A stretch of DNA of 24,790 nt, from IMG/VR virus record IMGVR_UViG_3300038954_000171, positions 1-24,790 of that record; one strand, given 5' to 3'. The translations under genes were made by a program, and so were the position numbers. The notes beneath the pieces are model-generated. The model was not told the origin of the DNA and made no database searches. It was given only the letters and a program-made list of their open reading frames with translations. The stretch is from a virus. This document shows positions 1 through 7,403 of this stretch, one piece after another (position 1 is the first letter of the stretch; each line of letters begins with the position of its first letter).

Positions 1-619
1 GATAGAGCCCCGCCCAGATTGCATCACTCGTCACGCGATGCAGCTCCAGCCACTCTATTGCGAGCTCGAGCGTGATGATCGCGTTGTCGCTCACCACGTA
101 GTCGCGACGCAGCGAATCCCCTATCCGCGAGTCGACCTCCCGCACGCGGGCGGCGACGTACGCCGATCGCTCGGCCTCCTGGTCGAGCTCGTCAAACCCG
201 TTCTTCTCACAGTGGGTCATGATCGTCCCGACGAGCTCCTGAGCGATGATGTCCATGACGCTCATCAGGTAGCGGTAGATCGGGTTCCGGTAGAGGCCGT
301 CGATGTGACTGCCGCGCTCCTCGAGAGCATCGCGTACGTAGGTTGCGACGCTGTTGCGCCACTGTCGGATCGCCTGCTTGATGATCCGCCGCCGGCGGTC
401 GCGCAGATCCTCTCTCCCCTTGAGGATCGCCGCAACCTCGATGATCAACTCGATGACGTAGCCGGCCGAAATACCGGCCCTGTCGCCCAGGTCCGCGGAG
501 AGCCACTTGGTGTTCACTCGGCGCAGCCGCTTCCGGAAGAACAGCACGACCACGATCAGCGCGATTGCCAGGACCAGAGACGGCGCGGCGCTGGTGAGTA
601 TCTGCGTCCAATCAATCAT
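1..619 (-). CDS. Membrane-anchored protein of unknown function, cut by left edge
   Basis: An open frame starts at ATG 619 behind a GGGAGGAGG ribosome binding site and runs off the left edge without a stop (206 whole codons visible). Residues about 11-28 form one hydrophobic helix (LVLAIALIVVVLFF), followed by the basic stretch RKRLRR, so the protein probably has a short N-terminus outside and a long cytoplasmic part. That part is rich in Arg and Glu and predicted mainly helical. It follows the tail-tip gene by 18 nt and is probably co-transcribed with it. In siphoviruses this position often holds holins, lysis genes or superinfection-exclusion membrane proteins, but one helix with a long helical domain is not a typical holin. 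I do not recognise the family. The gene is convincing; its role is unknown. Confidence 0.8.
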   Translation of the reverse strand, partial: MIDWTQILTSAAPSLVLAIALIVVVLFFRKRLRRVNTKWLSADLGDRAGISAGYVIELIIEVAAILKGREDLRDRRRRIIKQAIRQWRNSVATYVRDALEERGSHIDGLYRNPIYRYLMSVMDIIAQELVGTIMTHCEKNGFDELDQEAERSAYVAARVREVDSRIGDSLRRDYVVSDNAIITLELAIEWLELHRVTSDAIWAGLY

Positions 620-637
620 CGGGTGCCTCCTCCCGGG

Positions 638-3600
638 TCATGCATACACCGCCAATGCCGCGTGATTGTTTCCGCCACTTCCGTGCCAAAACGTGAGCGT
701 TTTTATTGCCGGGCCGAGCCCACTGTGTTCCCAGCCGTAGAAAACCAGCGAGGTCACGGTATCTCGCTCTACCCATCCGACAACAAGATCCTCGACCCCT
801 CCGCTTGCAAATGCCTTGTCACCAACGAGTGGAACAGCTGAGCTGAACGCATCGAAGATCTCGCCGCTTGACACACTCGACCCGTAGATCGTGTAGAGCG
901 TCTCGCCGCCCCCGCCGCCGATGTAGACTTTGTCCCCGTTGGCAAACTCCAGATACGTGCCGTCTCCGTCCGATCCCCGGTCGGCCACCCATGTCTGCAT
1001 CGGGTGTAGCGCCCCCGCCGTATCCGCGATCCTCACCACACCACCAGACTCAGGCACGAGTAGCACGTCCTCAATCGCGTACTCAGCGGTCCACGGCCTG
1101 CCTCGCTCGTAGTGCTGCCGCAAACGGTCTGCGGTCGTGGCGTAGCTCGGGGAGATCAGGAGATCGTCCATGTAACGCTCGTAGGTGCTGCCGCCGAAGG
1201 TGCCGCCCACGAGCTCTAGGAACACGGGAGCCGAGACAGCCGAGCCCCAGGCCCCAGACGGCGTTGCAGAGAACACCTGGTCATCAACTCGCAGATAGGC
1301 CAGATTGGAGGTGCTGTTGTAGAAGAAGCCGACGAAGTGCCAGACCGATTTCGATAGGATCTGCGACCGGAACGTGGTCACGGTCCCGGACTTGCTCACG
1401 GTCACTTCAATGCGGTGGCCGCCATTGTAGTACTCGTACCTGATCGTGATGTAATCGTTGTAGAGGACGTAATCGTGCAGAAGCACGAGACCGGAGTTCG
1501 TGATGTCCGAATCGTCCACCCGAAGACGGAATGCCACGGTGGCGTCGCTTCCAACGGTCCACCCGTTGGAATACTGCGCATTGAGTAGCGAATCCACCGG
1601 AGCGAGACAGTGCGTCCCCTCCCACTCAAGCGCCGAGTTATACCCGGCAGTGCCGAGATTGATCGTCCACGGGTCAACGCCATCCTGGTCCTGCATGTTC
1701 CCATCGAACTTGAAGAGCCTCAGAGAACTGTCGGCGGGGACCGGATCATCAGTGGGTGCATCATCGAGGTCGGAGAGCAGGCCCCCGCAGCTCAAAAAGG
1801 GAATGAAATTACCGTTAGCGTCAGCACCGCCAATACGGATACGACGCTCAGTGCTCCATGCGGAGTTCGTGTAGATTTCATATCTGATCTCATCTCCATC
1901 GAGGTAGATCCTCACGTCGCCTTCTTGCGGGGAGGACTCCGTGCCCGTGCCGTAGTACCCGATCGTGAGCTGGTAGCTGATTTTCGCGAAGAGCGCCTGA
2001 AGCGCGGCGGCAACGATGTTGTTGGCGTGGACGATATTCGCCCCGAGCGAACCGTCTGGAACCGATCCTGCGTAGACGGTGACCGGATCACTCCACGCCG
2101 ATCTATCGAGGTCGCTCGTGACGCGACGCGTTCTGTAGGTGAACGGCTTGTCCTGGGGATCGTCAGTCGTGCCGTCGAGCGGAAGTTTCCCGTGGACAAA
2201 CTCCTCGACGTACCACTCCCGGTAGACCGAGTCGTCTCCCGGGTCCTGCGCACCGAGGCCGGTCCCTCCGTCGTCCGGGTAGTACCAGGTCGTGCCCGAG
2301 TCCGGGGACACTTGAATCTCGTAGCGCTGAAAGTTGGTGAGCGACTTCTGCCGATCCCACGCGAGGCGCGTGTACTGGAATCCACCGACTCCGACGAGCG
2401 TCGGCTTGCTCGGCGTGGTCGTCCCCCCGCTCGGCGCGGTGTATCCGTTGTCCAGGTCGTCAAAGGTCGGCGTGGTGGTTCGCACAGCCTCGCTCAGAGC
2501 CTCGCGTGCGGCCTCGCTGGGGACGCCGATGCCGACCTTGAGCGCTGCTTCCGCGGAGTACGCGGTGATCGCCTGCGCCTGGTAACGCCGCATGGGGCGC
2601 TGTGGATTCTTCCGACGGCTGAGGATCACCACCGTTGTGTCAAGCGTAGTGAAATCCGGATGCTCTTGGTGGATCGTCACGATGTCGCCGGGCGAATAAT
2701 CGACCCTGTCTTCGAACTCGTAGCGGTAGTTTCCGAAGCGCAGCACTCGTGAGCGAGCCGTCGCGAGGCGCGTGGCGCGCGCATCGTTGAAAACGAAGCG
2801 AGTCGTGCGTTTTTCCGGATTCGTGGCGGTGCTCGGGACGGTCGTCTTCCTGATCGCCGACCGGTAGAGCGCATCGCCCAGGATGTCCCAGGTGTAAATG
2901 CTCGCTGTCGCGCCTGAACCGTTGTAGAAGTTCACCCGCGATCGGGTCGGCTCGTACTCCTCGGTCGAGACGGCAACGCCGGCATCCGCGGTAAACTCCA
3001 CGTGATGACCGCTCGTGTTCACGAGCGAGAGATCCCTATTGCGTAGCCGTGTGTCCCGGGCAAGATATGGCACGTCGAGCCACTTCTCACGAAACCGCTG
3101 ATAGATGTCTTCGATGTCGGAGTCCGCGGGAAAGTAATCGCCGGCTGCTATCGGCTCGCCCGGGAACCCGAGCTCCCCGGCGGTCGTGCTGATCGGCAGA
3201 TTATGCCGATACAGGAGCGCATCCTGCATGACGTCGAGCTCCGCCCAGGTGAGCTCAACTCCGTCATACTCTCGCTCGAGCTTGCTCACATGGAGACCGC
3301 TCTGGATCCCGACGAACGATATGGTCGCGCTTGATACCACGGTGTCACGATCCCACTGGTGCAGCGAGAACTGGCCGCCCGCCGTGTAGGTCAGGACGTA
3401 CCCGTGCTCGCTGAGGAGCGTGTCGAGTATCTCGCGCGGCGTCTCCGATCCCTTTTCCCCCGTGACAGAGTCCACGGTGATCAGGACCTCGGGGCAGCCC
3501 GGATCGATGTCGGTCGCGGTGTTGTAGCCTGCGACCGTGAGCAACTGGTGAACGATGGATGTGCTCGGGTTGGCCGAGTCGAAGATTTTCCAGCCACTGT

Positions 3601-3991
3601 CAGTGACGAGCGCCGGATACTGTATGCTCTCGGCAAGCGGCTCGTCCAGGAGATAGCTCATGTCGTATGCATCGACGCGCCGCGGGCCGATGCGGCTGGT
3701 CTTCCCCTGGCCTATCGTGAACGCATCTGTCGGAGCGATCCACCCGGTAAACACCCGGGCCCCTCCGTACTCATCCACGGTGCAGAAAATCTTCGCGGAG
3801 GCGTTCGCAAATGCGTCGGTGATGTCCTGGTCGTGGAGGAGCATAAAAGAGTAGGAGTCAACGACGCTGCGTCGCTCCTCGTTCATCATCCGCAGGTCTT
3901 CTTCTTGGCTCCCATTCACGACCAAATGCGAGACGTCCGTCCACGTGACGTCTCCAGGGAACATGAGTTGGATCGTGCGCACCGGATTCAT
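638..3991 (-). CDS. Tail-tip / receptor-binding protein with FN3-like and LamG-like parts
   Basis: A 1117-residue late tail protein directly downstream of the tape measure gene, whose stop it overlaps (ATGA at 3988-3991). The N-terminal ~520 residues resemble tail hub or baseplate proteins in position and style but carry no motif I can name. About residues 527-640 look like a fibronectin type III segment (start SKPTLVGVGGFQYTRLAWD). About residues 756-967 look like a LamG/concanavalin-type jelly-roll (LRLFKFDGNMQDQDG at the start, then YMDDLLISPSYATTADRLRQ), a fold phages use to bind glycans. A Gly-run hinge (IGGGGGE) precedes the last ~60 residues. By order and domains it should form the tip that touches the host cell. 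No separate distal tail or tail-associated lysin gene is visible, so several roles may be merged here. Tail-tip role is likely; exact homology is uncertain. Confidence 0.8.
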   Translation of the reverse strand: MNPVRTIQLMFPGDVTWTDVSHLVVNGSQEEDLRMMNEERRSVVDSYSFMLLHDQDITDAFANASAKIFCTVDEYGGARVFTGWIAPTDAFTIGQGKTSRIGPRRVDAYDMSYLLDEPLAESIQYPALVTDSGWKIFDSANPSTSIVHQLLTVAGYNTATDIDPGCPEVLITVDSVTGEKGSETPREILDTLLSEHGYVLTYTAGGQFSLHQWDRDTVVSSATISFVGIQSGLHVSKLEREYDGVELTWAELDVMQDALLYRHNLPISTTAGELGFPGEPIAAGDYFPADSDIEDIYQRFREKWLDVPYLARDTRLRNRDLSLVNTSGHHVEFTADAGVAVSTEEYEPTRSRVNFYNGSGATASIYTWDILGDALYRSAIRKTTVPSTATNPEKRTTRFVFNDARATRLATARSRVLRFGNYRYEFEDRVDYSPGDIVTIHQEHPDFTTLDTTVVILSRRKNPQRPMRRYQAQAITAYSAEAALKVGIGVPSEAAREALSEAVRTTTPTFDDLDNGYTAPSGGTTTPSKPTLVGVGGFQYTRLAWDRQKSLTNFQRYEIQVSPDSGTTWYYPDDGGTGLGAQDPGDDSVYREWYVEEFVHGKLPLDGTTDDPQDKPFTYRTRRVTSDLDRSAWSDPVTVYAGSVPDGSLGANIVHANNIVAAALQALFAKISYQLTIGYYGTGTESSPQEGDVRIYLDGDEIRYEIYTNSAWSTERRIRIGGADANGNFIPFLSCGGLLSDLDDAPTDDPVPADSSLRLFKFDGNMQDQDGVDPWTINLGTAGYNSALEWEGTHCLAPVDSLLNAQYSNGWTVGSDATVAFRLRVDDSDITNSGLVLLHDYVLYNDYITIRYEYYNGGHRIEVTVSKSGTVTTFRSQILSKSVWHFVGFFYNSTSNLAYLRVDDQVFSATPSGAWGSAVSAPVFLELVGGTFGGSTYERYMDDLLISPSYATTADRLRQHYERGRPWTAEYAIEDVLLVPESGGVVRIADTAGALHPMQTWVADRGSDGDGTYLEFANGDKVYIGGGGGETLYTIYGSSVSSGEIFDAFSSAVPLVGDKAFASGGVEDLVVGWVERDTVTSLVFYGWEHSGLGPAIKTLTFWHGSGGNNHAALAVYA

Positions 3992-6600
3992 GCAACGATC
4001 CCCCTGCGCTGCAGCCGCTGTTCCGCCGCCGAGAGCTTTTCGTAGAGGTCGTCCACGCCGTAGACGGGCGCATTGATGTTGATCGTCAGCCCACCGGCGC
4101 CGGTTGGAGCGGGATCCACAACAACGTGTTCGCGCCCACCCGGGTTGTCACCGACGAGCAACAGCTCGGGACCGTTCGTCACGAAGTTTGCTCCACGGGC
4201 TGCCGACTGCACGCCCTGTAGAGTCGTAGCCTGCTCGGCCGCCGCGATCCGCGCATCGTAGACATCGATGGCAGCCTGGAGCTCCTCATCGCGACCACTC
4301 CACAATCGGCCCCACCAGCCCATCGCGTCCCACTCCTCCTGGAGCTTCTCGCGCGCCGCCTCGAGCGCGGCAATCTTGTCGGCGCGAGCGTCCTCGAGAT
4401 CCTGCTTCGCTTCCTCTGCCGCTTTCGCCTCCGCGGTGTCCTCTGCCTCTCCGTAGTCCTCATTGAGATCTTCCATCCCGGAGACAAACTCCTCGGTTGA
4501 GATGCGGTTTCGCTCCCATTGGTCTCGCAGGACGTCGAACTCCAGGTCGAAGATGTCTTGCAGCTCATCCAGGTAGTCGTTTCTGATTTCGATCTCTGAG
4601 CGGTACGCGTCGTCGAGTTCGACGGTGAAACCGCGCGCTTGCGCGGCGGCCGCTTCGAGCGCCTCCTGGGACGGACCGAACAGCCAATCGTAGATGCCTG
4701 CCAGTAGATCAAACCCGGCACCGGCTACCGTTCCCAAGCCCGGGACGCCACTCGATTGTCCGGCAGCCTCCACGCCGATCACGACGAGACTGCGCACGAT
4801 TTCCCGCGCTTGAATCTCCGCCCCACTTAGAGCGGCTCCAATCTGACTAGACAGCGTGGCCGCGATATCCATCGCCGCTTCCACCCACTCATCACGGACG
4901 GTTTCTGCTGCCTCCACGCCGGCGGCCTCTGTCTCCTCCATGACCTCTGTCATGTATTCGTAGGCGGCCACGATTGCCTGGACCTCAGCCTCCTGGATGC
5001 GCGCATTCTCAAGGGAGTCGCTTTGGCTTTGCTCGTACTCCTGCTGTGCTCGCGTCATCGCCTCGATCGCCGCGACAATCGCGTCAACTTCCGCCTTCTC
5101 CATACGACGCTTCTGGAGCAGCTTCTCGTACCTGGAATCCAAGCGCGCCTGAATCTTGTCGTAGGTGCCGACGAGGGAGAGCCTCGTCTCGAGTTCCTCG
5201 GCGAACCCTGTCAGGTCGAGCTGCTGGGTCTCCGAAAGCTCTTCGAGCCTGAGCTGGAGGAGCTCGATTGCCTCGAGCCGTCGCTCCTCAGGCAGCGACC
5301 CGGCCGCCCACTGAAAACGGTTCAGGTACTCGATCTGGTCGAGAATCTTCTCGCGCTCGCTCTTCTCGGACTCCAAGAGGCGCAACACCTCCTGATACGC
5401 CTCCTTGTACTCGCCCTCAATGCGCAGGCGCTCTTTTTCTTCTTGCCGGCGCTTCTCCGCGGCCGCGGCCGCCTGACGCTCGAGCTCCGCTTGGGCCTCA
5501 GCCTCCTCGGCGAGTGATTGCTGGACACTGTAGAGGTAGTCGTACGCGGCCTGCTGTTCGGAAAGGAGCTGGATCAGCTGCGCTCGCTGATTGCGCTCCA
5601 TCACGATGTGCTCGTCCAGCGCCCACTCGTCGGCGCTCATTTCCTTGATGCGCTCACCGCTATCGGCGATGAGTTGACGCGTCTCGTCGAGCTTCGCCTC
5701 TTGGAGCTCGAGTGCACGGGTGTAATCCTCGAGATCACCGAAGCCGGAGAACGCGTCATCGAGGACAGAAGCATCCTCGCGCCGTTGGCGCAGATTCGAG
5801 AACAAGTCGTTCGCCTTCTCGGCGAGTGTCGTGAACGCCTCGATCGCCGGATCAATGGCCTCCAGGACGAGGAACCCGAAGTTTTCGCGGAGGTCGCCGA
5901 CGATGTTGTTGAGCTGCTCCAGCCCGCCGGTTTTCGTCTCCGCCATCGTCCGCGCGACACCGCCGACCTGCTCCTCGAGCGTGTCAAGTATCTCGGCCTG
6001 GGCTGCGGCAACGTCGCCCGCCTCTACCATTGCCTTGATCATGTCGGTCTGCGCCTGAGTGAACGAGACGCCGACACGCCGCAACGCGGTCAGTCCGATA
6101 GTCGGATCCTCGAGCGCCTTGCCGAGCTGCAGCGCCGAGCTCTTCAGGTCTTGGTCGAAAGCCGCCGAGAGATCCAGCGCGAGCTCGGTCGTCCGCTCGA
6201 GCGCTTCTCCTTGGATGCTCTTGAACGTCAACAGTACCGACTGGAGATTGAGTATCGCCTCGTCGCCGAACGTGGTCACGCTCTGGAGGCTAGACGCCAT
6301 AGCCTCGAGCTGCCGCGCGTTGTAGCCGGCCGCTTGCCCGGTTGCCTTCAAAACGCCGGCAAGCTTGGCCTCGGCGCGCTCTTGGGTCGCGTACGCGTCA
6401 ATGAGCTCCCGGCTCGCGTTGACTACCCCCCGGATGACGAGCGCGGCCGCCCCGACGGCCGCGGCCATCTTCCCAAACCCGACCGCGGCGTTCGACGCGG
6501 CTTTGCTGGTGCCCTGCATCGATGAGTCGACGCGCTGAAGATCTCGTACGGCTCTGTCCACCTCGGCCCTGACGCGGACCTTCAGCTCATCGTTCGCCAC
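3988..6600 (-). CDS. Phage tail tape measure protein
   Basis: An 870-residue protein placed after the tail assembly chaperone pair and before the tail tip, the classic place of the tape measure protein that sets tail length and is released during DNA injection. The N-terminus (ELKVRVRAEVDRAVRDLQRV) and the following small-residue helix (GKMAAAVGAAALVIRGVV, about residues 44-61) are typical of the family. The middle (about 330-560) is charged and Ala/Glu/Arg-rich, predicted coiled coil. The C-terminal ~50 residues contain GPELLLVGDNPGGREHVV and a beta-rich TININAPVYG segment, also common in tape measure proteins. At roughly 0.15 nm per residue, a general rule for the family, the tail would be about 130 nm long; this is inference. 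It overlaps the chaperone frame by 14 nt and the tail-tip gene by 4 nt. Confidence 0.92.
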   Translation of the reverse strand: MANDELKVRVRAEVDRAVRDLQRVDSSMQGTSKAASNAAVGFGKMAAAVGAAALVIRGVVNASRELIDAYATQERAEAKLAGVLKATGQAAGYNARQLEAMASSLQSVTTFGDEAILNLQSVLLTFKSIQGEALERTTELALDLSAAFDQDLKSSALQLGKALEDPTIGLTALRRVGVSFTQAQTDMIKAMVEAGDVAAAQAEILDTLEEQVGGVARTMAETKTGGLEQLNNIVGDLRENFGFLVLEAIDPAIEAFTTLAEKANDLFSNLRQRREDASVLDDAFSGFGDLEDYTRALELQEAKLDETRQLIADSGERIKEMSADEWALDEHIVMERNQRAQLIQLLSEQQAAYDYLYSVQQSLAEEAEAQAELERQAAAAAEKRRQEEKERLRIEGEYKEAYQEVLRLLESEKSEREKILDQIEYLNRFQWAAGSLPEERRLEAIELLQLRLEELSETQQLDLTGFAEELETRLSLVGTYDKIQARLDSRYEKLLQKRRMEKAEVDAIVAAIEAMTRAQQEYEQSQSDSLENARIQEAEVQAIVAAYEYMTEVMEETEAAGVEAAETVRDEWVEAAMDIAATLSSQIGAALSGAEIQAREIVRSLVVIGVEAAGQSSGVPGLGTVAGAGFDLLAGIYDWLFGPSQEALEAAAAQARGFTVELDDAYRSEIEIRNDYLDELQDIFDLEFDVLRDQWERNRISTEEFVSGMEDLNEDYGEAEDTAEAKAAEEAKQDLEDARADKIAALEAAREKLQEEWDAMGWWGRLWSGRDEELQAAIDVYDARIAAAEQATTLQGVQSAARGANFVTNGPELLLVGDNPGGREHVVVDPAPTGAGGLTININAPVYGVDDLYEKLSAAEQRLQRRGIVA

Positions 6601-6910
6601 CGGATTTCTCCCTCATCATCTCGCGCGCGTGCTGGTACTCCTGTTCGCAAACCTCCAACACTCTCACGTACAGCATGCGCTCCTGCTTCCATCCGGCGCC
6701 GTGCGCCAATCCAAACCGCCGGTATCGGTTCCAGTCCGCGAGAGCGTCTCTCGTGAACTCGTCCTCCATGATCCGCGGGACGTCGCCGCGTCGGACCAGC
6801 GTTTTGCCGTCCTCCTCGGTGCTGAGGTACACGATGTCCTCTTCGTCCGCAGCAAAACTGTAGTCATCGTAGGCCACGCCCATGGCGATCAGCGACGTGG
6901 CCAGTCTCAG
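6587..6910 (-). CDS. Tail assembly chaperone, frameshift-encoded C-terminal part (gpT-like)
   Basis: This reading frame has no good start of its own: the only early ATG (6883) has no ribosome binding site and lies in the loop of the hairpin described separately. The frame is open from 6910, exactly where a -1 slip on A AAA AAC would deliver ribosomes, giving LRLATSLIAMGVAYDDYS and on to a stop at 6587 (107 residues). Joined to the upstream 111-residue protein it makes a 218-residue fusion, as in the lambda G/GT pair, where the fusion recruits tape measure and tail tube subunits. The segment is acidic at first and then helical (EFTRDALADWNRYRRFG). It ends 14 nt inside the tape measure gene. 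Its role rests on position and the frameshift signal rather than on sequence similarity. Confidence 0.85.
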   Translation of the reverse strand: MRLATSLIAMGVAYDDYSFAADEEDIVYLSTEEDGKTLVRRGDVPRIMEDEFTRDALADWNRYRRFGLAHGAGWKQERMLYVRVLEVCEQEYQHAREMMREKSGGER

Positions 6911-6930
6911 TTTTTTTCACGCTCCTCCCC
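6872..6930 (-). promoter_or_regulatory. Programmed -1 ribosomal frameshift signal (SD + A AAA AAC + hairpin)
   Basis: Three elements lie in order on the minus strand. GGGGAGGAG (6930-6922) is a Shine-Dalgarno-like stretch inside the coding sequence. The heptamer A AAA AAC (6916-6910) is in the correct phase (GAA AAA AAC) and is followed at once by the zero-frame stop TGA (6909-6907). After a 7-nt spacer comes a perfect 7-bp stem, GGCCACG (6902-6896) pairing with CGTGGCC (6878-6872), with a 17-nt loop. This matches the known dnaX-type arrangement in bacteria, where an upstream SD and a downstream stem both raise -1 slippage. A slip opens the frame ending at 6587. Confidence 0.9.
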
Positions 6931-7242
6931 GAGCGCGACCCCGCGCCATATGTAGAGGAAAATCTCCGTCACCAGGCCGTAGACGACGACCGCCTCGCAC
7001 TCGCACAACTCTCGCCCGTTCGTGATTGGGCGGCCGTTGTGCTCGTAGTTGTCAATCCGCGTGACGAACGCCTCAACCAGCGCTGTCTGCTTCGGGATCC
7101 TTCCTGGTCCGAGATCGTACGGTTCGTACTCCTTTCCGGTCGGAAACGTCACCGTAACCTTGATCTGCTGGTCCTTCGGCAGATCCTGATTCCCGTTCCA
7201 CTTTGGAACGAACGTCTCGGGGGTTGTGCTGCTCGTTTTCAT
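6907..7242 (-). CDS. Tail assembly chaperone, zero-frame product (gpG-like)
   Basis: A 111-residue protein between the major tail gene and the tape measure gene, the standard place of the tail assembly chaperone. It starts at ATG 7242, about 9 nt after an AGAGG element; an in-frame TAA lies just upstream, so no longer form exists in this frame. It ends EEREKN followed by TGA at 6907-6909, and the stop directly follows the heptamer A AAA AAC. Most ribosomes should make this short form and a minority the 218-residue fusion. The N-terminal half overlaps an open 106-residue frame (7073-7393), which is unusual and discussed in the findings. The sequence has beta-type stretches (QQIKVTVTFPTGKEYEPYDLG) and a helical end. 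I know no catalytic role for the family; it acts in tail assembly in the cytoplasm. Confidence 0.82.
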   Translation of the reverse strand: MKTSSTTPETFVPKWNGNQDLPKDQQIKVTVTFPTGKEYEPYDLGPGRIPKQTALVEAFVTRIDNYEHNGRPITNGRELCECEAVVVYGLVTEIFLYIWRGVALGEEREKN

Positions 7243-7393
7243 CCCAGATTACCTCTACGATCGCCCGGCGCTTACCCATGTCGTTGTACGACTCGAGGAA
7301 TCGGGCATTCTCAATGCGGTCACCGGACTCGGTCTCGAGCCGGTAGGTCGAAAGCTGCCCGGGCACGTTGCCCGGGCGTATTCGCAGTAACAT
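7073..7393 (-). CDS. Small protein after major tail gene, overlapping the chaperone gene
   Basis: A 106-codon frame starts at ATG 7393, 11 nt after the major tail stop, with a weak AGGTG element about 7 nt before it. The first ~57 residues look like real protein (LSTYRLETESGDRIENARFL, then IVEVIWDENEQHN). The last ~49 residues lie entirely within the chaperone gene in another frame and have the Arg/Ser/Gly-rich look of a shadow. Either a short N-terminal domain is made with a useless tail, or ribosomes shift +1 near CCC CGA (about 7218-7223) into the chaperone frame, or a base is missing from the sequence. The start is also crossed by a strong hairpin (7357-7377). I do not recognise a family. 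That the first part is translated is likely; its end is uncertain. Confidence 0.5.
   Translation of the reverse strand: MLLRIRPGNVPGQLSTYRLETESGDRIENARFLESYNDMGKRRAIVEVIWDENEQHNPRDVRSKVERESGSAEGPADQGYGDVSDRKGVRTVRSRTRKDPEADSAG
7357..7377 (-). terminator. Perfect GC hairpin just after the major tail gene
   Basis: GCCCGGGC occurs at 7370-7377 and again at 7357-7364, giving a perfect 8-bp stem with a 5-nt loop, 26 nt after the major tail protein stop. No U-run follows, so it is not a standard intrinsic terminator. It could pause polymerase, protect the abundant tail mRNA from 3' exonucleases, or lower translation of the next frame, in whose first codons it lies. The unit is itself a palindrome. 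Confidence 0.5.
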
Positions 7394-7403
7394 CCGGAGG
7401 CAC

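Noticed and set aside
38-841. Plus-strand ORF of 267 codons at the left edge
   Set aside because: It lies opposite the membrane-anchored protein and the tail-tip 3' end, both of which have good starts and sensible protein composition.
1610-2752. Plus-strand ORF of 380 codons inside the tail-tip gene
   Set aside because: Antisense shadow of a continuous tail protein; no motif and low-complexity composition.
5518-6525. Plus-strand ORF of 335 codons inside the tape measure gene
   Set aside because: Its Leu/Arg/Glu repeat look is the mirror of the coiled-coil codons on the minus strand.
6587-6883. Independent gene starting at ATG 6883
   Set aside because: No ribosome binding site precedes this ATG, it sits in a hairpin loop, and the frame is open back to the slippery heptamer, so the frameshift fusion explains it better.
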